In this document: in pieces, positions 13,801 to 22,600 of the stretch
How the letters are laid out: the number at the start of each line of letters is the position of its first letter
Numbering within the stretch: position 1 is the stretch's first letter
NCBI RefSeq assembly: GCF_034702125.1
Contig: NC_085862.1
Span: 14,904,896 to 14,968,895 of the forward strand
Length of the DNA stretch: 64,000 bases
From: Engraulis encrasicolus
Lineage: Eukaryota > Chordata > Actinopteri > Clupeiformes > Engraulidae
Reading direction: 5' to 3'
The notes under the pieces: generated by a model
What the model was told of the DNA's origin: nothing
What the model saw: the letters and a program-made list of their open reading frames with translations, nothing else
Database searches by the model: none
Position numbers and translations under genes: made by a program

Positions 13801-16800
13801 GGCAATGCTAGACCCGGTCTTTGGAGACATAAGTAGCACAGTGGATACCCAAAGGGCCCCTAAAACAAAACAAACTGTGACAAGCAAACCCAATGCCACA
13901 TCCAGCTTTGCAACCACTGTCGACCATGTACCTGCCAACAATAATGACACACCTGGACATAAACAAAAGACAAACAAGAGTGCATTTGACGAACCATGTT
14001 TATTCTGTGGAAAGAATCATACATTTGAACACTGCCAGCTGTTTGCAAGAAAACCTAACAATGAAAGAATACAATTCTTTAAGACAAATGGAATGTGCTT
14101 TGGATGCTTGGAGAAGGGACACATGAGTAAGACATGCTCCAATAGAATGACCTGTGACAAATGTTCATTATCTCACCCAACTGTTCTGCATATCCACACA
14201 GGAAAGCCAAAGGATTATGGACAAGCTGATCATGCCTTACCTGCAACAAGTGCACTGGTGTCAGTGGAAAAGGACCACCTGCAGGACAGTGAGTCACAAT
14301 GCACATTAGCCATAGTCCCGGTGAAAGTTAAACTTGTCAATTCAGAACAATTTGTACATACTTACGCATTTTTAGATCCAGGTAGCTCCTCCACGTTCTG
14401 CACTGAATCCCTGAAAAGTAAGTTGAATACTAGTGGAAAAAACTGCTCAATTCTACTGCGAACAATGGCACATGAGAAAGTAGTCAGCAGTAGTGTAGTC
14501 AGTGGCCTGGAGGTCAGTAGTATGGAGGATCACGACTTTCATAAGCTCCCAGACGTTTACACGCAACCAAAATTGCCAGTGTCAAAACGACACATACCCA
14601 AACAGGAGTCAGTACAGAAATGGCCACACTTACAAGAAGTCAAACTGCCACAACTGGATGCTGACATAGAATTGCTAATTGGAACAAATGCTGCCAAACT
14701 CATGGAACCCTGGAAAGTCATTAACAGTAGAGGAAATGGTCCGTATGCCGTTAAATGCCCCCTAGGTTGGGTACTCGGTGGACTAATGCAAGAGAGCACA
14801 TGTGACCTTAAAGGCAGCCATGCATGTGCAGACCCACACTTTGCTAAAAAGCAAAATTCTGAATGGCTAGAATCTGACATTGACTCACAGACATGTGACG
14901 ATGGTGACGTTGAAGTGAAGAGTAATGTTGTGGTCATGGCAACCACAACTAGCCAGAAACCAACATACAACTTCATACAGTCCCATTCAAATTGGAGTAA
15001 GCTCATTAGAGCATTGACGTGGATGCTGAGGCTGATAACGGTGCTCTTGAACCTCAGTCAAAAAGGAAAGGAGATTCTGGATATTGATCCTGATGACAAG
15101 AAACCACGGAAAAGGAAGGAGAAAATGACCATTGGAACAAAATGTACGAACACAAAACTTACCTGGAAGAGGCCCACACCTAAAAGAGAGAACCTTTGGA
15201 AAATTGCATGGATATACAACCTGCAACAAGGAACAGTATCAAAGGATCAGGAAATGAAATCTCGCAATGTGCCTGATCAAAAGCGTTTCCAAAAGAAATG
15301 GAGACCCTGCAAAAGGGAAACCCACACTACTGTAGATCCACTGCCTCAAAACAGACTTATAGGTGACCGTTTACACAAAATGACCTGCCAGAGTATCAGA
15401 AACTTTGTCCCATACTCCCAAAGAACCTCAAGGTGCTCAATGTGCTATTGAACCGCTCAGAGCCACAGACTGGCCACAACTCCCAGATGACAACTTTACA
15501 GTAACGATGGAAATAGTTGAAAAAGAAATGATATTCATGATCATGATGTGTTAATTGCTGTGTTCATTTCCCCCAGGGTATCTTGGCTGTTGGGGAGGAT
15601 TGTTGACACCAAGAAAGATTGAAAGGGGGTGGTATGTAAGTAACACTGAACCCAAACAAGTGTCTTAGAGAGACCAATTACAAAGGTCTGTCTGTTGTTG
15701 GAGAATGACATGTAAATATGACTTTGGTATGATTGTGATATGATCTAACGATGTACTTTGAATGACTGCTTTGTGTGAAACAATGCATTCTATGATGATG
15801 ATGCTTACTTTTCACTTACACTGAACATTCTAGGCTTCACATGCACACATGGACCATGGACCTCCGAAGATCCATTCGTGCACACACAAGCGTCGTATCC
15901 ATACACAGACACTAAGCACAACATACACCACTTATGGACTCTTGAATGAGCAATGCCTGTAATGGCAAATGGACTCTATGAACTGAACACTGAAATGATC
16001 ACAAAAAAAAGTACACTTTTGATGTCATTGTGAATGATGTGAATTATGACTGATGTGAATGATGATTGAATTGACTTATGTATACATGGCTCCATATTTT
16101 TTATTTTGGTTGTTATTGTACCTGTCCTTAGCCAGTAGCAATAAGGGGGGTGATGTGTAGGAGCCATTTTTGATGTTTGATTTGGTATTTCATTTTTGAC
16201 TTGACTTTTGGTTTGTTGACATTTGGTTTTTGGAATTGTGACACCTGCTGGCGTAAATTTGTCCCTGCACCTCAGATTTGGTAGCCTGGCTGATGATCCA
16301 CCTGGGTGCCTAATTGGCCCAGGTGAATAATCAGACAGCTTTCTTTTGGAACAAAGAGCTCACTTTGAGCATGGAGCATTAGGCTTTTGGAAAGACAAAG
16401 ACGCCAGCAGGAAACCGTTTTCAATATCGCATTTTTATGTTGTTTTTTGGACGGTATTTTTTGTTGGAAACTTGGAAATGTATTGATGAACATTGGAACT
16501 GAAGAAACTTTTAAGTTTGATGGAACACTGGAATAAAACCGTCTCTTTAAACAATTGAAACACCTTCTTGGCGTCAAAGATGTAGAACTTACAAGGAGTC
16601 ACTACAGAGCCACTACTTCTACTTCGTCGTCAGGGCCGAGATGTAATTTTTCAAAGAAAAAAAACATTCATTTGTTGCAGGGGGTTGGAACGTTGCCAGC
16701 AGGGGGCGATGAGATTACTTTCCCTCCCTATAGTAGTGCAGGTGGAATGTTCAGTCGCAGATATGGTGGTGGGGGATGGGGGGGGGGTTGTCAGTGGCCT

Positions 16801-18213
16801 TGCTGGCTAGAGGCTGACAGTGGAGGGAGAGTGGGTTGAGTGTTCAGCATCTTGATCGCTTGGTGCATTGTGCTGCTCGCCAGCCTGGTGGTACGGGAAC
16901 GGAGGCGCCTGTACCTCTTTCCAGAGGGCAGGAGGCTGAACAGTTTGTGTGCAGGGTGGCTTGTGTCTTTGATGATCATCAGTGCTTTCCGGGTGAGGCG
17001 TGTGGTGTAAATGTCCTGCAGGGAGGGGAGTGGTACTCCAATGATCTTCTTCGCTGTGTTCACAACACGCTGGAGTGTCTTCCTGTTTTTCTCCGTGCAG
17101 CTTCCTCCCCACACTGTGATGCAGTTGGACACGACGCTCTCTATGGTTCCTCTGTAGAATGTTGTCATGATGGAGGGTGTAGCACTTGCCTTCTTTAGTT
17201 TGCGCAGGAAGTAGAGACGCTGATGGGCCTTCTTCGCCAGTGATGTAGTGTTGGTGGTCCAAGAGAGGTCGTCGCTGATGTGCACTCCAAGGAACTTGGT
17301 GCTGCTTACTCTCTCCACAGCATCGCCGTCGATGGTCAGTGGTGGCAGTTGTTTTTGGTCCCTTTGGAAGTTGACAACAATTGTTGATGTTGTGACTAAG
17401 TGACTCTTTAGCTGGGATCACCAGGAGCTCTGTCTTGGACACGTTCAGCTGTAGGCGGTGGTCCTTCATCCACGTTGACAAGTCGGTGAGGCAGGCAGAG
17501 ATGCGTGCTGAAACCGTGGTGTCCTCTGGACGGAACGACAGGTACATCTGGCTGTCATCAGCATAGCAGTGGTAGGAGAACCCATGTGTTTGAATGACAC
17601 GTCCTAGGGAGGAGGTGTATATTGCAAACAGAAGGGGCCCCAGCACTGATCCTTGGGGTGGCTTGTGGAGAGGCTGTGAGTCGTAGACAGTTTCCCTTGC
17701 CATGACACACTGAAGGTGCGTCCACATTGGTACCACCACCACCTACAGCTTGTAGTCTGATGAGTATTTTCCACAAACGGAGCAAAAATATCAACAAAAG
17801 CTCATTGCAGATTAATTGGAAATGGCAAATACTGTATCTAGCCCTACTGAAATAGCAAGGTTTCAATATAGTATCTCAACAGCAAATGCAATTTAAAATG
17901 GAACTATGCAAAAGGAAAAGCAATAATGCACAACAAGGGATTAATAGCTTTGGATATATTGAATTGTAGTCATTGTAGTCCTCTTCACATCTATTTAGTA
18001 TTTCTGTGTCATGTGAATTCCTCCTTTTTTGTCTTAGGTAAAAGAGTGTGTCTGGGAGAGCAGCTGGCTAGAATGGAGCTGTTCCTTATCTTCACCTCTC
18101 TGCTGCAGCGATTCTCCTTCTCACCACCAGAGGGCGTTGAACCCAGCTTGGAGTCCAGACTTGCAGTCACTCATTGCCCCAAGCCCTACCAACTGTGTGC
18201 TGTCCCTCGCTAA
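5770..18213 (+). CDS. Cytochrome P450 family 2 (CYP2J-like), complete, nine exons
   Basis: Exons: 5770-5967, 6257-6422, 6553-6702, 6903-7063, 7202-7378, 7768-7909, 7998-8185, 9183-9324, 18038-18213. All introns are GT-AG and phases agree; the joined frame is 1500 nt (499 residues), normal for CYP2. Visible parts: an N-terminal hydrophobic ER anchor ([15 protein letters not shown]), the proline hinge [10 protein letters not shown]-helix WKQQRRF, I-helix AGTETTST, K-helix E-x-x-R (EIQR) and haem loop [11 protein letters not shown] with the axial Cys. The meander reads FNPGHF where FNPDHF is usual. The start was chosen because MTV is shared with the next gene; no in-frame ATG lies upstream. Intron 8 is 8.7 kb and full of transposons. 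Role: microsomal haem monooxygenase, with fatty-acid or xenobiotic substrates likely by family. It resembles the fish CYP2N/2P/2V/2AD group; the exact subfamily cannot be set by eye. Confidence 0.93.
6039..6135. repeat. SINE fragment in intron 1 of P450 unit 2
   Basis: The sequence GATGGGAGTAAAGTTTAGG followed by GTGTAACAGGGACCAACTAG matches part of the tRNA-derived SINE copies at 8205-8830 and 50095-50372. Confidence 0.55.
8205..8600. repeat. tRNA-derived SINE copy split by a foldback MITE
   Basis: It begins TGTAACGGAGGCTAACTAGC and contains tRNA-like boxes: TAAGTCCAGCGGTATC resembling an A-box region and GGTTCGCATCC resembling a B box. It is interrupted at 8303-8444 by a palindromic insertion. 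A second copy follows head-to-tail. The family also occurs at 50095-50372. Confidence 0.6.
8303..8444. mobile_element. Small foldback MITE inserted in the SINE
   Basis: The ends GGGGCCACATAACAGAAA and TTTCTGCTATGTGGCCCC are perfect inverted repeats, and the interior (CCTAACTT / AAGTTAGG and ATCCTATCT-type segments) is also palindromic. The neighbouring SINE copy at about 8690-8720 lacks this segment, which shows the insertion directly. Confidence 0.7.
8605..8830. repeat. tRNA-derived SINE, second head-to-tail copy
   Basis: It repeats the unit of 8205-8600 with point differences, including a TTTAGTCCAGCGGTATC segment and GGTTTGCATCCC. Both copies lie in intron 7 of P450 unit 2, between the exons ending at 8185 and starting at 9183. 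Confidence 0.6.
9345..10190 (-). mobile_element. L2-type LINE, 3' fragment
   Basis: On the - strand, about 10180 down to 9584 encodes a degenerate C-terminal piece of an L2 reverse transcriptase ORF, with recognisable stretches such as [27 protein letters not shown] and [19 protein letters not shown]. The 3' tail lies toward 9345 and contains AAGTCGCTTTGG. It is 5'-truncated and antisense to the P450 gene in intron 8. Its upper end is interrupted at the (TAG)n tract by the tail of a second LINE. Confidence 0.75.
10190..10873 (-). mobile_element. 3' UTR of a second LINE with TG-rich repeat units
   Basis: Read on the - strand, this segment ends in ATTGACAATAAAACC followed by (CTA)n, a plausible LINE tail. 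Three units of the type TTAGTGCAGGTAGAAGGTGC alternate with long (TG)n tracts (about 10566-10586, 10622-10700, 10753-10830). A matching unit (AGTGCAGGTGGAATGTTCAG) occurs at 16738, next to the coding part of a LINE in the same orientation, so the two pieces probably belong to one element split by later insertions. Confidence 0.5.
11520..11970 (+). repeat. 5' LTR of the BEL/Pao-type element
   Basis: 451 bp, repeated exactly 4636 bp downstream. TG...CA ends; polyadenylation-like AATAAA near 11896. Confidence 0.9.
12335..15451 (+). CDS. BEL/Pao-type Gag-protease polyprotein
   Basis: I place the start at the ATG at 12335; the open frame extends in-frame back to 12248. Residues about 1-320 are charged, coiled-coil-rich Gag. 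A DUF1759-like Gag segment follows ([18 protein letters not shown] and onward), then zinc-knuckle-like Cys/His clusters ([40 protein letters not shown]). An aspartic protease follows with [11 protein letters not shown] in place of the usual DSGS and a distal [18 protein letters not shown] segment seen in Pao peptidases. The last ~150 residues are Lys-rich; [15 protein letters not shown] resembles the Pao pre-integrase region, which suggests the polymerase region was deleted between. It is a selfish element protein, not a host gene. Confidence 0.8.
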   Translation: MAEPVEEEPNTEEQNLVEQQNMEAERKLIQLIGSRRGKLGYLTRKKNEINTLITAGEEKENVLKLIDTFERSFNEFKELQATVQSLMKDEYEREADQVDWFIPKATCFSTFLEGVTQWAMSSDEVHEEFQEEVEEQENLVVPEDSASQASPKEKSKALSEHGSVAFRRSDAQPVVEDWQRAEADCAALKAKSKALNEKLELDIEEAKLKARREKLDMESELAAAEARAKALRESEERRSLISAYQYDTPTEYKIPTTAQRPVKQPAQTPITPQSQTVNVQSVPAADGNNQIADVLKRQTEITELLVKQQTLSLLPDRNVPIFDGDALEFRTFIKAFEQCVERHTTSLADRLYYLQQYTKGQPRDLVSSFLHMDPKVGFKEAKKQLEKQFGNRHKIASAFMTKALNWPDINPEDGNGLRSYALFLNSCYYTMQDVDGLKELENSTNLRQLVSKLPYRLRDRWRGHVCALHDKDQQVTYKDLVDFVDKQCRAMLDPVFGDISSTVDTQRAPKTKQTVTSKPNATSSFATTVDHVPANNNDTPGHKQKTNKSAFDEPCLFCGKNHTFEHCQLFARKPNNERIQFFKTNGMCFGCLEKGHMSKTCSNRMTCDKCSLSHPTVLHIHTGKPKDYGQADHALPATSALVSVEKDHLQDSESQCTLAIVPVKVKLVNSEQFVHTYAFLDPGSSSTFCTESLKSKLNTSGKNCSILLRTMAHEKVVSSSVVSGLEVSSMEDHDFHKLPDVYTQPKLPVSKRHIPKQESVQKWPHLQEVKLPQLDADIELLIGTNAAKLMEPWKVINSRGNGPYAVKCPLGWVLGGLMQESTCDLKGSHACADPHFAKKQNSEWLESDIDSQTCDDGDVEVKSNVVVMATTTSQKPTYNFIQSHSNWSKLIRALTWMLRLITVLLNLSQKGKEILDIDPDDKKPRKRKEKMTIGTKCTNTKLTWKRPTPKRENLWKIAWIYNLQQGTVSKDQEMKSRNVPDQKRFQKKWRPCKRETHTTVDPLPQNRLIGDRLHKMTCQSIRNFVPYSQRTSRCSMCY
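16156..16606 (+). repeat. 3' LTR of the BEL/Pao-type element
   Basis: 451 bp; appears identical to 11520-11970. Confidence 0.9.
16728..17745 (-). mobile_element. CR1/L2/Rex-group LINE, reverse transcriptase fragment
   Basis: On the - strand, 17742 down to about 17320 encodes [17 protein letters not shown] and [13 protein letters not shown], the polymerase motif with the YADD catalytic pair. After a frameshift near 17320 a second frame continues with [15 protein letters not shown], the [10 protein letters not shown] segment, CITVWGGSC and [14 protein letters not shown]. It lacks the endonuclease and upstream RT, so it is 5'-truncated, and it is disabled by the frameshift. It is antisense to the P450 gene. 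Confidence 0.8.
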
Positions 18214-18845
18214 AATGTATAACATTGTTTCCCCTTTTTCCATTTCATTTAATTTCATTGTTAATTTTGTGTGGTAGGCTATTTGTTTTTAAAGTATGTA
18301 GGCCATACATTGTTTACAATAGGGGTGAATTCAGGTTAATTGGGCAGGTACTCCACCACCAGTAGGTGGCACTGTACTGATGTAGCCGGTACATGGTATA
18401 CATAATATTGATACTGCACAATGATACATGGTTCAGTGTGCCCTTGAGTGTTCAAGTAAAAGGATGAATTTTACATACGGTTTCCTCATCATTTGATATT
18501 ACTACAATTCCTCCTGTGAGCAACACCACAAATTACAGCTGATTGTAGGGCCCACAATTAGCTGCTACGCCACTGTTTCCTACATCTGCCTGCTGACATG
18601 ATGATGCAAAACACTTCTGACATATGCCTTGCCTTGTTATTGATACCATACATGTCAAAATAAATGTAAATGCTTGTGTCACAAGTCTTTTCTTCTCTTT
18701 CAAGTCCAAGCATAGACTATGTGCTCCCACAAAAATAATAACACTTCATTCTGTGTGTTTTGGAACCTACCCTGGAATGACTAGTTTGTATCTTGTCTCT
18801 GGGAAAATATTCCAACTCAGTTGAACCATGAGCCTGAACTACAGG

Positions 18846-18977
18846 CAGGGGCACCGCCATAAATTTTAGGCCCCATGAAAGATTCGATTTTTGGGGCCCC
18901 TTAAGGGCCCCTGTCAGTGCCGTCAGTGCTTGGGCCCTTAGAATCTGTTACACCTTGCCCCCCTAGCGGCACCCATG
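18846..18977. mobile_element. 132-bp hAT-type MITE
   Basis: It starts CAGGGGCACCGCC and ends GGCGG-like inverted sequence (AGCGGCACCCATG). The flanks carry a perfect 8-bp duplication ACTACAGG at 18838-18845 and 18978-18985, as expected for hAT transposition. Confidence 0.75.
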
Positions 18978-19189
18978 ACTACAGGCATCCTAGACCTTTG
19001 AGCCCTCATAGCGGTTTAGTTAATAAATAGCCCCATAGCATCATAACTGTGTCATGAATCGTGCTGTGTCATTGTTGCCATCATAAATTGATCTACCAGA
19101 AATGACTGATCTAACTAACTACACATTGTTGCTACACTGTGGTGCCCATTGCACACGTAGAGAGAGAAGTTTTACCGGAGGAGTTACCA

Positions 19190-19195
19190 TATAAT
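19190..19195 (+). promoter_or_regulatory. Candidate TATA box of P450 unit 3
   Basis: TATAAT lies 57 bp upstream of the ATG at 19252. It is only a motif match. Confidence 0.3.
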
Positions 19196-19251
19196 CTTCA
19201 AGTTGTTCACCTTGGTTGACCAGGATCAACAGTCTGCAGTAGTTTTGAGAT

Positions 19252-19587
19252 ATGACAGTGCTGGCATATCTTTTAGACTTGACCGACATAAAAAGCGTTT
19301 TACTTTTTCTATCAATTTTCGTTCTGCTGTTTGACTACTTAAAGAATAAGCCACCAAAGAACTTCCCTCCAGGACCACGGTCATTGCCCTTTATAGGACA
19401 CTTGCATCACCAGACTGACTTCAGCAAAGTCCATCTAGAGTTCGCAAAGGTAGGCCTAATGTGTATGTGCATGCGTAATCTAGGACTGGCTAAAAGAGTA
19501 GATTAGTAGAATGATACTTTTCACATATGTTTTTGTTTTTATTTGTTTTGCATGTACAGTATGTTGTTCAAAGTGTGTGTGCATGCT

Positions 19588-19631
<44 letters not shown>

Positions 19632-22600
19632 GTTGGCTCAACTTTCACTTGTTATTAGATGTATTTCAGATCATTTTAAATCATTGATTTATTCATGATC
19701 CTTTTGAGAATTAATATAGTGTGGAACTCAATATAAAACAGACAAGTGTTGACTTGTGCACATTTATTAAGTAGGCCTATACTATTTTGCGCTCTAACAG
19801 ATGAACAAACATTTACATGTTCAAGCATTCAAGATTTCCAATTCAGTACGGTTGTGGACTCATAGCCTGGACCCACACAATTATTTCTGTGATGCTGTTC
19901 AAACTTTCTTGAGTCAAGTCGGTCAAGGGTTCTATTCCGGATATTTAAAATTTCCTAGGATTCGGAACCAATTAAATTTGAGCTTTTCCATTGGCTTGAT
20001 GGGGGGTGGTCAAGGTAATGAATGACACAGAGTGAATGAGACAGAATAGAACCGCCCTCTGAGAAACAACCGCCCACTGTATCTGAGGTGGCCAGACTAA
20101 ACAGTCAAAGAGTTGAAGATGTGATAGCCAGGCTACAGAATCGACGCATTGCTTTTGAGTTTCTCAGTTGTTCACTCACCGTAATAAACCCAAAACAGCC
20201 ATTATATTGTCTCCTCTATTCTGCCCTGGCAGATTTGAAGAAACAGGGAATATCTTGCATTGGCCCTTTTTCCCATGTATTCACTCTTTGTGAGTCTCTT
20301 CCAGTTTGCTGGAAAATACAGCAACATAATAGTTTTATGCGTGTGTCATAAACATTATGTGCATGTCATAAACATTTTATGACTGTTGGCCTTAAGTGAC
20401 ATTCAGTTATGGCATAGACAAGGTTGTCTTACTTTCAGCCTTTTCCCCCATGTATTCACTCTTAAGTCAATCTTTTTTACATATATTGCATTGTGTCTCT
20501 TCCAGTTTGCTGAAATATATGGGCCTGTATTCCACTTTCGGCTTTTTGGTCCAAGACTTGTGGTTGTCTACGGCCACAAAGTAGTGAGAGAACTGTATGT
20601 CAATCAAGGAGACAATTTTGCTGACAGACCAACTGGTATACCATTTCATGAAGACAAAAGTGGTGGGAAAGGTGATTTTTTTTTTACTCACTTGGGAAGC
20701 ATAGGAAAACAAGCATTTTCACTGCCAGAAACATCAATTACGTTTGCCATTGTGTTAATAGTTTTTCCAAATACAGACGCATTGTGTTGTTTGTCTCCTA
20801 AGGTCTTATTTCCTCAACTGGATATAGCTGGAAACAGCAAAGGAGGTTTGCTCTGCACACTCTGAGAAACTTTGGATTGGGCAAAAGAAGCCTTGAGCCA
20901 TCAATTCTTCTGGAATGCCGATATCTAAACGAAGCATTTAGCAACGAGCAAGGTAATTATTGCAATTCTGTACCTAAGTTATTTTGCAATTATAACTAAT
21001 ATAAACAACATAAATTAACCATCTGTACCTGAGTGTGCAGTAGCCTAGTGCCAGAGATTTTTTTTTTTAATCCAGCAGGATTTTTTTTTTGTTATGTGCT
21101 TGGAAGTTGTAGGCCTACATCAAATGTCAAAACAGTTAAAGCTAAAAGCATCTAAAGCTGTAGTCAGCAAGTGTGCTAAATCCTGTCATTACAGTGTCAT
21201 AATAGTGTCATAATAGTCTTATGCATAAACATTATGTCCATGTCATTAACATTTTATGACTGTAACTCTCTGTGGTGCAAGCTGAAGCCGTGCTGTGACG
21301 CAGCCTCTACAAACGGCCCTGTTTGTAAACTTACTGTGCACTAGCAAAGTTCTCTATGCCTCGTTTTACATGTCAACAACCCCGCGACGCTGCGGAATGA
21401 AGCATTGAGCAACTTTGAGCCTTGTAAATGGCTGGAAAGTAGAGATTTATAATGATGGCTAAACAGGTGCCGGTCTATGGCTTTGTCTCAAATCATGCAC
21501 TTGTGTCAGTGCACTGACAGTTAGTGCACAGTACATACAGTGCACTGAGGTCTTTGCATAGTGTCGTGGAAAAAGTTGAGCATTATGCACTGTGCCCTTG
21601 CTGGAAGTGACGGCTGAGCATGGCATTAGCTCGCCAAAATATGAGTTGGCTAGTTTACAATGCACAGCGTCTGGTGCTTGTATTCACATTTTCTTCATCC
21701 CAAAGGACAACAATCACACATACAATACTTTGGTTGGCATGAAAAGGTTGGTGTCCCATCAATATTACTTACAGAATTAGGAGTATGTTGACCAAACTCT
21801 TCTATTGAACTGAATGCCACATTTCCTCTGTGTCATGGTCAACATGGCCGCCGTTTAGTGCGTGCAGTCAGGGGGTGTAGCAACCCAATGTAAGTAGGCG
21901 GCTGGATGTGAGTGCCCGGATATCCGCCCGAGTATTTACGTCTATTTTACCTCAGCTACTCGCGTTCGGTCGTGTATTTACGACAGTTTAACCTCAGCTA
22001 CTTGATTTCGGTCCGATTTGAGTCTGACTGAAGGAGGGACATAGGTGCCGTGCGTAAAGAGCCCACCGCACATCGCCGTTTCGGCGACACCAGAAAGTTC
22101 CTTGATCTCCCAATCAAAGGAATAGACCCTGTGACATTAAAATGATAATAAAAAAGTATACAATGAAATTATAACTTAAAACCGAATTGATTTGGGTGTG
22201 AAAATTAAACTGTCTCAACCGGGCACCCAAAGGGAATTCATCAAAAGATAACGGCGTTACTTTCTCGTCGGCATTATTTTGTGTTTATTATCCAGGAGGA
22301 CTGAGCTGAAAACTGCAGCAGTCACCTTGCACAGTTCTAGCTGCTCTGAAGCACGTGCGTGTCTAAGCAAATCATCCTGCCCATTCGCAATGTTAAATAA
22401 AAAGTTTTGCACAAGGCTAGGCTATAGTCTAAAATAGACACTGGAATAGCCCGTTTCGGAAGGCATTAAAGTCACGAGTTTACCCAGTCTAAATGTAGCT
22501 AGCACCCGGGAAGTTTCTGAGTTTTACTCCTTACATTAGTGAAACATAATATCAGGATATCCAACAAGTTAAAAGAATATCTGGGCATAACATTTAAAAG

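Larger units (their letters stand above)
11520..16606 (+). mobile_element. BEL/Pao-type LTR retrotransposon, internally deleted
   Basis: LTRs at 11520-11970 and 16156-16606 are 451 bp each and look identical by eye. They begin TGTAG and end CTACA, with an AATAAA inside. A G-rich run (AATAAGGGGGG) just before the right LTR could be the polypurine tract. The interior carries one long gag-protease frame; reverse transcriptase, RNase H and integrase domains are not found, so the element is non-autonomous. Flanking pentamers (CTGCC and GAGCC) do not match. It sits in intron 8 of P450 unit 2, sense to the gene. The identical LTRs imply a recent insertion. Confidence 0.85.
10874..16727. mobile_element. 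Possible DNA transposon enclosing the BEL/Pao element
   Basis: The left edge reads GGGAGGGAAAGT and later GTTACGTTCCAAACACC. The right edge, in reverse complement, reads GGGAGGGAAAGT and later GCAACGTTCCAACCCC. These look like imperfect terminal inverted repeats about 45 bp long. Flanking sequence 10887-11519 is otherwise non-coding. The element is interrupted by the LTR element at 11520-16606. Support is moderate because the match is short. Confidence 0.4.
18214..19251. other. Intergenic spacer between P450 units 2 and 3
   Basis: The spacer is 1.04 kb long. It holds AATAAA near 18657, the duplicated block 18531-18775, a hAT MITE (18846-18977) and a candidate TATA box (19190). Nothing else is recognisable. 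Confidence 0.7.

Noticed and set aside
11636..16577. Two identical 101-codon - strand frames (11636-11941 and 16272-16577)
   Set aside because: They are antisense frames within the two identical LTRs.
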